From assembly GCF_003062295.1 (NCBI RefSeq), contig NZ_PYCN01000012.1:62001-126000 (forward strand): a stretch of DNA of 64,000 bases, read 5' to 3'. This DNA is from Bradyrhizobium algeriense. Lineage in GTDB: Bacteria; Pseudomonadota; Alphaproteobacteria; Rhizobiales; Xanthobacteraceae. The notes under the pieces were generated by a model. The model saw only the letters and a program-made list of their open reading frames with translations. It ran no database searches and had not been told where the DNA came from. Of this stretch, positions 50,928-58,897 are shown one piece after another. The translations under genes were made by a program, and so were the position numbers. Each line of letters starts with the position of its first letter. The first letter of the stretch is position 1.

Positions 50928-51056
50928 TCAGGGCCTCGCCACCAGATAACCGACCACCACCATCAGCACGGAAATCGTCATGACCACGCCGAGTACGGCG
51001 GCGATGATCGCGGGCAGTTGATGGTTGTCCAGCCATTGTCGCAACGCCCTTACCAT
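50928..51056 (-). CDS. Small single-pass membrane protein, 42 residues
   Basis: The minus-strand ATG at 51056 opens MVRALRQWLDNHQLPAIIAA then VLGVVMTISVLMVVVGYLVA and RP. Residues 15-40 form one strong transmembrane helix after a short amphipathic N-terminus. GGAGG is 5 bases before the ATG, an excellent ribosome site. It lies in a gene gap where conventional gene calling would find nothing, convergent with the Bug gene. The function is unknown. Confidence 0.6.
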   Translation of the reverse strand: MVRALRQWLDNHQLPAIIAAVLGVVMTISVLMVVVGYLVARP

Positions 51057-51339
51057 CGCACCCTCCGACCTGGTCCTGATTGTTCCCCACCTTGCACGCG
51101 GGCGATTTCAATAGCGATCAATTTCGCTCAGTGAAATAGCCCGTCCATGCGTCTTTCGTCGCGCGCCTGCAAAAGCCGGAAGATTACCCACGGCCTTGCC
51201 GAAGCACAGGCGTTGTGTAATTCCCGGCTCCGGGCCGGCGTCGCGGGTAATTCTTTTCCGCGGGCCGGAATTCGGGTTTTTGCTACACACGGGCGCGGCT
51301 CCAGTCCATACTGGATCGCATCAAAGGGAGGTCTTCAAA

Positions 51340-52512
51340 ATGCGTGAAGCTGTCATCGTTTCCTATGCACGTACCGGGCTGGCGAAGTCCGGCCGCGGCG
51401 GGTTCAACATCACCCCGCCGATGTCGATGGCGGCCCACGCCATCAAGCACGCCGTCGAGCGCGCCGGCGTCGAGAAGGAATATGTCGAGGACTGCTATCT
51501 CGGCAATTGCGCGCATGGCGCCCCGAATATCGGCCGCCAGGCCGCATTGCTCGCCGGCATGCCGAAGTCGACCGGTGGCGTATCCGTGAACCGCTTCTGT
51601 TCGTCGGGACTGCAGACCATTGCGATGGCCGCGAACTCGATCCGCTCCGATGGTGCCGATTGCATCGTCGCCGGCGGCGTCGAGAGCATCTCGATCCCCG
51701 GCGGCGGCTCGCCCAAGGAATCGATCGACCCTGATTTGCTCAAGGCCGCGCCCGACATCTTCATGGCGATGATCGACACCGCTGATATCGTCGCCGAGCG
51801 CTACAAGCTCAGCCGCGAATATCAGGACGAGTACTCGCTGGAATCGCAGCGCCGCATGGCGGCTGCCCAGCAAGCCAACAAGTTCAAGGACGAAATCGTC
51901 CCGATGAAGACCAAGATGAAGGTGGTCGACAAGGCGACGAAAGCGGAAAGCATCGTCGACTACACCGTCGATCGCGACGAGTGCAACCGCCCCGAGACCA
52001 CCATGGAAGGCCTTGCCAAGCTCGAGCCGGTCAAGGGTCCCGGCAAGTACGTCACCGCGGGCAATGCCAGCCAGCTCTCGGACGGCGCGGCCGCCGTCGT
52101 TCTGATGGAAGCCAAGGACGCCGAGAAGCGCGGCCTCAATCCGCTGGGCCGTTTCGTCGCCTGGGCGGCGGCGGGCTGCGAGCCGGACGAGATGGGCATC
52201 GGGCCGATCTACGCCGTGCCGAAGCTGTTGAAGCGCCACGGCCTGAAGATCGACGACATCGATCTCTGGGAGCTCAATGAAGCCTTCGCCAGCCAGTGCC
52301 TCTATTCGCGCGACAAGCTCGGCATCGATCCCGAGAAGTACAACGTCAACGGCGGTTCGATCGCGATCGGTCACCCCTTCGGCATGACCGGCGCGCGCCT
52401 CACCGGCCACATCCTGCAGGAAGGCCGCCGGCGCAAGGCGAAGTGGGGCGTCGTCACGATGTGCATCGGCGGCGGCCAGGGCGGCGCAGGCCTGTTCGAG
52501 ATCTACAGCTGA
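51340..52512 (+). CDS. Thiolase (acetyl-CoA acyltransferase)
   Basis: The 390-residue thiolase has the nucleophile Cys87 (VNRFCSSGLQT), the NEAFA segment, the His of IAIGHPFGMTGAR and the second Cys of CIGGGQGGA. It cleaves a 3-ketoacyl-CoA with CoA or runs in reverse. GGGAGG lies 8 bases upstream of ATG 51340. It is a single gene followed by a rho-independent terminator. The lipid or aromatic acyl substrate is not readable. Confidence 0.94.
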   Translation: MREAVIVSYARTGLAKSGRGGFNITPPMSMAAHAIKHAVERAGVEKEYVEDCYLGNCAHGAPNIGRQAALLAGMPKSTGGVSVNRFCSSGLQTIAMAANSIRSDGADCIVAGGVESISIPGGGSPKESIDPDLLKAAPDIFMAMIDTADIVAERYKLSREYQDEYSLESQRRMAAAQQANKFKDEIVPMKTKMKVVDKATKAESIVDYTVDRDECNRPETTMEGLAKLEPVKGPGKYVTAGNASQLSDGAAAVVLMEAKDAEKRGLNPLGRFVAWAAAGCEPDEMGIGPIYAVPKLLKRHGLKIDDIDLWELNEAFASQCLYSRDKLGIDPEKYNVNGGSIAIGHPFGMTGARLTGHILQEGRRRKAKWGVVTMCIGGGQGGAGLFEIYS

Positions 52513-52547
52513 GATTGTCGAACGTAGCGACCAGCAAACAAATAGAG

Positions 52548-52575
52548 AATGGCCCCGCGAGGGGCCATTTTCCGT
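52548..52575 (+). terminator. Rho-independent terminator after the thiolase
   Basis: AATGGCCCC-GCGA-GGGGCCATT followed by TTCCGTTCTT: a strong GC stem, tetraloop and T-rich tail 36 bases after the thiolase stop. Confidence 0.85.
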
Positions 52576-52643
52576 TCTTGGTGTGCCGCGCTTGTTCAGA
52601 TGCTTGCGTCGCGCGCGTCGGCCGTTCGACCTTTGGATAGTTT

Positions 52644-52726
52644 CGTAGGATGGGTGGAGCGAAGCGATACCCATCAACGCCGGCGCTTGTGGGCGATGGG
52701 TATCGCTTCGCTCCACCCATCCTACT
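52644..52726. repeat. 31-bp inverted repeat (CGTAGGATGGGTGGAGCG family)
   Basis: The left arm (52644-52675) pairs with the right arm (52695-52725), with a 19-base loop. Compared with the copy at 46448-46530, the stem changes A-T to G-C and A-T to T-A in both arms together. The rest of the 52513-52882 gap holds the thiolase terminator and the next gene's leader; no gene is seen. Confidence 0.85.
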
Positions 52727-52882
52727 GGATGTAGCCGTCAGTGGATCAAAACGCGCCGGTCTGCCCACTCATGGATCATCGGCACCACGATTGACTTTGC
52801 GTGGGACGATGCACGCGCTGCTTGCGGAACGCCGGTCCCCGGCGCATCATCGCAGCATAAAAAATCAGGGGGGAGCGTTGCC

Positions 52883-54163
52883 ATGAGCGGGGTTTCACGC
52901 CGTCATTTTCTGAGTCTGACCGGCTCGGCCGCGGTCGCAGCCATATCGGGCCCTGCCAACGCCGCGATGGGGCCGAACGACAAGTTCGATCTCGTGATCA
53001 AGGGCGGCGACGTGCTGGATCCCAGCCAGTCGCTCAGGGGCAAGCGCGACATCGGCATTCGCTGGGGCGTGATCGAGGCCGTCGAGAACGAGATTCCGGC
53101 CGCCCGTGCCGCCAAGACCATCGACGCCGCGGGCAAGCTTGTAACGCCTGGCCTGATCGATCTGCACTCCCACGTCTATCCTTACGGCTCTGCGATCGGC
53201 ATTCCCGCCGACGAGCTGGTGCAGGCGCAGGCCACCACCACGGTGGTGTCGGCGGGCGATGCCGGCGTCAACAATCTCGCCGCGCTGCGCCGTTACATCG
53301 TGGCGCAATCGCGGGCGCGGATTTACGCCTTCGTCCACATCGCCAACAACGGCCTGTCCGGCTTCCCGGTCGCCGAACTCTACAACATCGATTACGCGCA
53401 AGTGGAGGCCTGCGCGATGGCGCTGGCCGAAAATCCGGATTTCCTGCTCGGCGTGAAGGTCAGGATGTCGGAGAACGTCATCGCCAGGCACGGCCTGGAG
53501 CCGCTGAAGCGCGCCATCAAGGCCTGCGAGATGTGCGGCTGGCCGGCCAAGATGATGGTGCATATCGGCGGCGTCGAGACCAAGGAGCTGATGTCGGAGA
53601 TTCTCGACCTGCTGCGCCCGGGCGACGTGCTGACCCATTGCTATTCCGGCGCGCCGAACATCGCCGGCGTCTTCACCAACATCGTGCAGGACGGCAAGCT
53701 GCTGCCGGCGGCGCTCGCCGCCAAGCAGCGCGGCGTGATGTTCGATGTCGGCCATGGCGGCGGCAGTTTTGACTTCACGGTAGCGGAGGTGGCGATCCCG
53801 GGTGGCTGTACGCCGGACACGATCTCCTCCGACATCCACGTCTTCTCCGGCAATTCGCCGGGCATGCCTTACCTGCCGAACGTGATGAGCAAGTTCATTC
53901 CGCTCGGCCTTACATTGGAGCAGGCGGTGGCGGCGGCGACCGTGACGCCTGCGAAAATCATCAACCGTGCGCCGAAGATCGGCACGCTGCAGATCGGCGC
54001 GCCCGGCGACGTCGCGATCATGGAGCTGGTGGAGGCGCAGACCTCGTTCGTCGACACCCGCAACAACAAGCGCGAGGGCAAGCTATTGCTTAAACCCGTG
54101 CAGACCGTGATCAACGGCGTTCCGTTCGGCCGGCCCTACCAGGCGCCGTTCGCGGTGCGCTAA
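52883..54163 (+). CDS. Exported amidohydrolase/deacetylase family protein
   Basis: The 426-residue protein has a Tat signal (SRRHFLSLTGSAAVAAISG). The amidohydrolase barrel follows, with LIDLHSHVY (HxH metal ligands), VKVRMSE (the position of the bridging Lys), MVHIGG and LTHCYSG His residues, and a late ISSDIHVFS Asp. It is close to EF_0837/AHA_3915-type deacetylases, which act on N-acetyl amino acids or related amides. It would be periplasmic, unlike most relatives. GGGGGGAG lies about 7 bases before the ATG. Confidence 0.86.
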   Translation: MSGVSRRHFLSLTGSAAVAAISGPANAAMGPNDKFDLVIKGGDVLDPSQSLRGKRDIGIRWGVIEAVENEIPAARAAKTIDAAGKLVTPGLIDLHSHVYPYGSAIGIPADELVQAQATTTVVSAGDAGVNNLAALRRYIVAQSRARIYAFVHIANNGLSGFPVAELYNIDYAQVEACAMALAENPDFLLGVKVRMSENVIARHGLEPLKRAIKACEMCGWPAKMMVHIGGVETKELMSEILDLLRPGDVLTHCYSGAPNIAGVFTNIVQDGKLLPAALAAKQRGVMFDVGHGGGSFDFTVAEVAIPGGCTPDTISSDIHVFSGNSPGMPYLPNVMSKFIPLGLTLEQAVAAATVTPAKIINRAPKIGTLQIGAPGDVAIMELVEAQTSFVDTRNNKREGKLLLKPVQTVINGVPFGRPYQAPFAVR

Positions 54164-54181
54164 GGAACCGCGCCGCTTGTC

Positions 54182-55879
54182 TCAGGCAGAAGCGGTGTCA
54201 ACGGTCCGGCCGAGCAGCTTGTTGACGAGTGGGGCGGGGTCATCGGCTATAGCGTCGCCGCGCCAGGCGACGTGCTGATCGGTGCGTGCAAGAATGAGCC
54301 TTGGGCTGCCGGGTGGCTGTGCTTCGTCGCCGGCTACATCGACAATTTCAAACGGAACACCATTGGCGCGCATCGCATCAGCCAATGGCGCAACCGCTAC
54401 ACCCGGATCGTACCGCAACAGCGTGTAGCCCGGCCCGAGCGCATCATAGACCGGCTGTCCGTCGGATAGTTTCGCGAACGGAAGCCGGCAGCCCGGCGTC
54501 GAGGACGGCGTGAAATCCGCCATCGTAAAACCTGGCTGTTCGGCGCCGTCATAGGCGATGATCGGGGAGCGGTCGTAGAAATAGCCGAAGTTGAGGCCGG
54601 CGCAGCAATATTGCTGCACGTTCAGATCATAGGCGGCTTGCCCGACTTGCTTGCGGACGGCGTCGCCCGATGGCCCCGGCTGCTCGATTTCATCGGGAAC
54701 GGTGCGACGCTGGCTTAGCACCTTGCCGGCCATCTCCATTGCAAAGCGGGACACCTGTTCGGTGATGGGAAGGCGTTCGGCCTCATAGGCATCGAGGATG
54801 GCGATGTCGGCCCACCCTTCCAGATAGGCCGCCAGCAGCCACGCTAGGTTGGTCGCGTCCGCGATCCCGGCATTCATGCCGTAGCCGGCATAGGGCATCC
54901 ACAAATGCGCGGCGTCGCCGCAGATGAACGCGCGGCCCTTGCGAAACCGGTCAGCGACCAGGCGGCGGCCGACCCAGTCCTCCTTGCTCAGCACCTCGTA
55001 TTCGAAATCGGGGCCGACGCCGAGGATGGCGCGGATCGAGGCGTCGCGATCGACAGATTCGAAGGTCTCGTCCTCGCGATTGAGGTGGTTATGGATCAGC
55101 CATTTTTCGCGGCCGTCGATCGCAACCACCGTGCCGCAGCGCCGCGGATTGAGCGACAGCGTCATCCAGGCGGGGTGGTCCATCAGGGCGAGTAGTCCGG
55201 GCGCGTGTATGTAGGTCGATTGCACGCGCTGGATGATTGGCGTTCCCTGCAGATTGGCGTCGATCGCCCTGCGAACGAGCGAACGCGCGCCGTCGCAGCC
55301 CACGATGAAATCGGCATGAATTTGGAGGGCGGTTCCAGTATCGAGATTCCGGACGGTCGCAACGACGCCGTCATTGCCTTCGCTGAAATCCTCGAACGCG
55401 GTGCGGTTCAGAATCTGAAGCCCGTCGATGGAAGCCGCGTGCGCGAACAGCACGGGTTCCATGTAGATCTGGTTGATGCGGTGCGGCGGCTCGGCCGTCG
55501 GCCAATCGGTATCCGGCCCATTGGTGGCGGTATAACGATCGCGCCGGCAGGGAATCAGGATGCGCGAGAGCTCGATGCCTGTTGCCGTGGTGCGGTAGGA
55601 GCAATCGTTGGGGTAGTCGGCCGGCAATCCGGTGTCGCGCAGCTTCTGCGCCAACCCTAACCTGCGGAAGATTTCCATCGAACGCGACGAGACATGGTTG
55701 CATTTCACGCTTGGCGGTTCCCCGGCGGCGCGGGTTTCCACGATAGTTACGGATATTCCCCGCGTTGCGAGGTCCATTGCCAGAGTGAGTCCGACCGGAC
55801 CGGCCCCCACCACCAGAACGCGAGTTTTCACCATGTCGCTTGCTGCCATGTCGCTTGCTGGGTTGGGACGATCATGCAT
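54182..55879 (-). CDS. FAD-dependent aromatic monooxygenase (PheA/TfdB type)
   Basis: The 565-residue flavoprotein has the N-terminal Rossmann GxGxxG (VLVVGAGPVGLTLAMDLA), a DG motif (FIVGCDGARSLVRRAI) and the FAD GD motif (AFICGDAAHLWMPYAGYGMN), followed by a C-terminal thioredoxin-like tail. This is the class A hydroxylase pattern of phenol, resorcinol or 3-hydroxyphenylpropionate monooxygenases. The ring substrate is not readable. It is divergent from the third Bug gene over 36 bases, suggesting shared regulation. Confidence 0.9.
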   Translation of the reverse strand: MHDRPNPASDMAASDMVKTRVLVVGAGPVGLTLAMDLATRGISVTIVETRAAGEPPSVKCNHVSSRSMEIFRRLGLAQKLRDTGLPADYPNDCSYRTTATGIELSRILIPCRRDRYTATNGPDTDWPTAEPPHRINQIYMEPVLFAHAASIDGLQILNRTAFEDFSEGNDGVVATVRNLDTGTALQIHADFIVGCDGARSLVRRAIDANLQGTPIIQRVQSTYIHAPGLLALMDHPAWMTLSLNPRRCGTVVAIDGREKWLIHNHLNREDETFESVDRDASIRAILGVGPDFEYEVLSKEDWVGRRLVADRFRKGRAFICGDAAHLWMPYAGYGMNAGIADATNLAWLLAAYLEGWADIAILDAYEAERLPITEQVSRFAMEMAGKVLSQRRTVPDEIEQPGPSGDAVRKQVGQAAYDLNVQQYCCAGLNFGYFYDRSPIIAYDGAEQPGFTMADFTPSSTPGCRLPFAKLSDGQPVYDALGPGYTLLRYDPGVAVAPLADAMRANGVPFEIVDVAGDEAQPPGSPRLILARTDQHVAWRGDAIADDPAPLVNKLLGRTVDTASA

Positions 55880-55915
55880 AAACTACATGCCACAGAGATC
55901 ATCGGGGGACCCTGA

Positions 55916-56896
55916 ATGTTTCCGTCGATCCGGCGAGGCATGATCCATGCCCTTGTTGTTGTTTTGTCGCTGTCAGCGATTGAAGCAGCAAACGCATATC
56001 CTGATCAACCGATCAAGATCATCGTGACGTTTCCACCCGGCGGCAGTGCCGATATCGTGATCCGCGCCCTGCAGCCGGCGCTCGCGGAATCCCTGAACCA
56101 GCCGATCGTCGTCGAGAACCGGGCGGGCGCGGGCGGCAATATCGGGATCGGGGTCGTGGCGCAGGCCGCGCCTGACGGATACACGCTCGGCGTCGCGGCT
56201 GCCGGCGTGCTCACCGTCAATCCCCATCTTAATCGTGCCGCGATGCCGTTCGATCCGGTCAAGGACCTGGCGCCGGTGACGCTGCTGGCGGAAATCCCGT
56301 TCGTGCTGGTGTCCTCGCCACAGTCGGCCATTGCCTCGGTCGCAGACCTCATCGCCAAGGCCAAGGCGCAACCGCAGGGCCTGTCGATCGGCCATGGCGG
56401 CAACGGCACGGCGATGCACCTGACCTCGGCGTTGTTCAACCGGAAGGCCGGCGTCGGAGTTCAATTGATCGCCTATCGCGGCACCGCGCCGGCGACAACG
56501 GACGTTCTTGCCGGCCACGTCCCGCTGGCGGTGCTGGATATTCCCGCATCCAAACAATTGATCGGCGACGGCAAGCTGAAGGCGCTCGGGGTTTCCGCCG
56601 CCAAGCGCGTCGCCTTCCTGCCCGATGTGCCAACCTTGGCCGAGCAGGGCCTGAGCGGATTCGAATCCGTCGGCTGGTTTGGGATCGTCGCGCCCGCCGG
56701 CACGCCGCCCGAGATCATCAGCACGTTGAATGCCGCCTTCGTGAAGGCGTTGAGCGATCCCGCCGCGATCGAGAAAATCCGCGTTCTCGGCGCCGAACCC
56801 GCGCCCTCGTCGCCCGAGGCTTTTGCAAAATTCATCCAGAGCGAAAGCGCGAAATGGGGGAAGCTGATTGCCGAAGCGGGGATCAAAAGCGAATGA
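55916..56896 (+). CDS. TctC/Bug-family solute receptor
   Basis: The 326-residue protein has a signal peptide (MIHALVVVLSLSAIEAANA), Bug loop 1 (IIVTFPPGGSADIVIRA), loop 2 (VENRAGAGGNIG) and YRGTAPATTDVLAGHVP. It likely binds the aromatic acid or ester processed by the divergent monooxygenase. GGGGGACC is just before ATG 55916. No TctA/TctB genes are nearby. Confidence 0.92.
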   Translation: MFPSIRRGMIHALVVVLSLSAIEAANAYPDQPIKIIVTFPPGGSADIVIRALQPALAESLNQPIVVENRAGAGGNIGIGVVAQAAPDGYTLGVAAAGVLTVNPHLNRAAMPFDPVKDLAPVTLLAEIPFVLVSSPQSAIASVADLIAKAKAQPQGLSIGHGGNGTAMHLTSALFNRKAGVGVQLIAYRGTAPATTDVLAGHVPLAVLDIPASKQLIGDGKLKALGVSAAKRVAFLPDVPTLAEQGLSGFESVGWFGIVAPAGTPPEIISTLNAAFVKALSDPAAIEKIRVLGAEPAPSSPEAFAKFIQSESAKWGKLIAEAGIKSE

Positions 56897-56970
56897 ATCG
56901 CTGAGGCTCAAGGTCGCAGGTTGTCCCACTCGATGCGACGATCCAGCGACCAGAGAAGCCCGGCCCGAAC

Positions 56971-58215
56971 TCAGCTCCGCGCGCGCTTCTCCACATTCGC
57001 AATCCGCGCAGGCACGCCGAACTCCTTGCGGCAGACTTCGGCGAGCAGGGCGACACCCTCGCGGATCTGTTCGCGCGATGGGCTGGCGAAGCACAGCCGC
57101 AGCCGGCTGCCGGCATAGGCCTTGTCGGTCGACCATTCCGGCCCGGGATTGATCGCGACGCCGGCGACGAGCGCGGCCTGATAGAGTTTCAGGGTGTCGA
57201 CATTGTCGGGGAGTTTCACCCACAGGAAGATGCCGCCTTCGGGCGCTTCGAATTCGGCCGCGGTGCCGAACTGCTCGTTGAGCGCTTCCATCAGCGTGTC
57301 GAGCTTGGCGCGCAGGCCACGCGTCAGTTTTGGCACATGAGTGGAAAAATGCGGCGCGCAATATTCCGCCAGCACCATCTGTTCCAGCGCGCCGCTTCCG
57401 GCGTCGGTCTTCAATGCCAGCATCCGCGACATCATTTCCCAGGGCGCGACGATGAAGCCGACGCGCAGGGCCGGCGCAATCGATTTCGAGAACGAGCCGA
57501 TGTGGATGACGCCGCCGTGCCCGCTCATGGCGTAGATCGCGGGCGGCCGCTCGCCGTTCCAGATCAGGTCGGCATAGCAGTCGTCCTCGAAGATCGGCAC
57601 GCCGTATTGCTGCGACAGTTTCAGCATCTCCGCGCGGCGGGTCTCCGGCATGATCGAGCCAGTCGGGTTTTGCACGGTCGGGATGGTGTAGATGTATTTC
57701 GGCGTGATGCCGCGGCTCTTGTGGTCGGCGAGCGCGGCCGCCAGCGCGTCCATCCGCATGCCCTGATCGTCCAGGGGAATGCCGACCGCCTTGACGCCGA
57801 GCCGCGTCAGCCGGGTCAGTGCGCCCTGATAGGTCTCCTGCTCGACCAGCACGGTGTCGCCGCGCGCCAGCAGGGTCTGGTTGACGAGATCGAGCGCCTG
57901 CAGCGAACCCGAGACGATCGTGATGTCGTCGGCGGCGCAGGCGATGCCGGCGTCGCGCTTGAGTTTCGTCGTGAGGAATTCGCGCAGGGGACGATATCCC
58001 TGCGGGCCGCTGGCGAGGCCGTAGGTCGCGAGCGTCTTGCCCTCGCGCCTCAGCACGGCACTGACAGCCTCGATCAGGCCGTCGACCGGAACCTGGTCGG
58101 GATCGTTGTTGCCGCCGACGAAACTGTATTTGGCAAGGCCGGTCCACCGCGCGGCCGGGGCCGGCAATCCAGCGGGCAGCAATGGCGCGAAATCGAAGGG
58201 GGTTGCGGCAGACAT
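56971..58215 (-). CDS. PLP-dependent aminotransferase, class I/II
   Basis: The 414-residue enzyme has the fold-type I pattern of the 2-aminoadipate/valine-pyruvate group: GPQGYRPLREFL near the N-terminus, FEDDCYADLIWNGE (Asp that contacts the pyridine), and the Schiff-base Lys in HIGSFSKSIAPALRVGF. A late LRLCFASPS contains the substrate-carboxylate Arg. No GntR domain is fused, so it is not MocR. It could transaminate aromatic or branched amino acids. Confidence 0.92.
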   Translation of the reverse strand: MSAATPFDFAPLLPAGLPAPAARWTGLAKYSFVGGNNDPDQVPVDGLIEAVSAVLRREGKTLATYGLASGPQGYRPLREFLTTKLKRDAGIACAADDITIVSGSLQALDLVNQTLLARGDTVLVEQETYQGALTRLTRLGVKAVGIPLDDQGMRMDALAAALADHKSRGITPKYIYTIPTVQNPTGSIMPETRRAEMLKLSQQYGVPIFEDDCYADLIWNGERPPAIYAMSGHGGVIHIGSFSKSIAPALRVGFIVAPWEMMSRMLALKTDAGSGALEQMVLAEYCAPHFSTHVPKLTRGLRAKLDTLMEALNEQFGTAAEFEAPEGGIFLWVKLPDNVDTLKLYQAALVAGVAINPGPEWSTDKAYAGSRLRLCFASPSREQIREGVALLAEVCRKEFGVPARIANVEKRARS

Positions 58216-58302
58216 GGATGTTCACTCCCGTTTTGTTTTTCGTTGAGAAGGCTGCGGAGCCCTCTTGCAGGCTAGTTCTCGCAGGCTAGTTTCTTGACAG
58301 GG

Positions 58303-58839
58303 CTAATTCTTGATGACCTTGATCGGCCGCCCCTGGCTGATGAAGGCATAATGCCCAGCGCCGACGCCGCCGACCATCAGCGCCTCGACCGTGGGCTCGG
58401 CGATTTCTCCCGTGGCCGCCCAGTCGACCACGAAATTGGCTCCCGTTCCGCCGCGCACGTCATTCGCGGCGATGAAGACTTCGACAGTTGCGAACGGTTT
58501 TAGCGCAACCGGCGACTTGAGGTAGCTCTCCACCATCTTGCCTGATGTGTCGAAATAGGCGATCCGCTTCAGCACCAGCGGGCGGGTTTCGGAAGCGTTG
58601 TGGACGCTGAGCGTGACCGAAAAATCCGCCCGCAGCTTGCCCTGGCTCATCGAGACGCTGGAATAGACCGGCACGTAGAATGCACCTGTGACAGCGAGGC
58701 CTTCCGCAGGCACCGCGGTGAGCGAGGCGGCGAAGTTCTGTTCGATCGCGCCGGTCTGTGCGCCCGCGACGGGGGAATAGAGTATCGACAGCGCGGCCAG
58801 AATCGCGAGAAAAGCCCCCATTCCATGGCTGTGACACAT
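58303..58839 (-). CDS. DUF3124 family secreted protein
   Basis: A signal peptide (MGAFLAILAALSILYSPVAGA) is followed by a beta-rich domain: GAFYVPVYSSVSMSQGK, VTLSVHNASETRPLVLKRI and TGANFVVDWAA. This is the DUF3124 family, exported and of unknown function. Two Met codons six residues apart (58839 and 58821) could start it and neither has a strong ribosome site. It is divergent from the antiporter gene. Confidence 0.83.
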   Translation of the reverse strand: MCHSHGMGAFLAILAALSILYSPVAGAQTGAIEQNFAASLTAVPAEGLAVTGAFYVPVYSSVSMSQGKLRADFSVTLSVHNASETRPLVLKRIAYFDTSGKMVESYLKSPVALKPFATVEVFIAANDVRGGTGANFVVDWAATGEIAEPTVEALMVGGVGAGHYAFISQGRPIKVIKN

Positions 58840-58897
58840 TGCTTGTTTGACCCCCGCGCCGGGACCTCTAGGTTGGGGTAGGGGCAAGATCGGACCT

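Noticed and set aside
51283..52716. 477-residue minus-strand frame antisense to the thiolase
   Set aside because: Shadow of a gene with complete catalytic motifs; it also runs through a terminator and a palindrome.
55973..58225. 750-residue minus-strand frame covering the third Bug gene and the aminotransferase
   Set aside because: It is a shadow of both genes in other frames with Arg/Pro-biased composition; the aminotransferase in its own frame has complete motifs.
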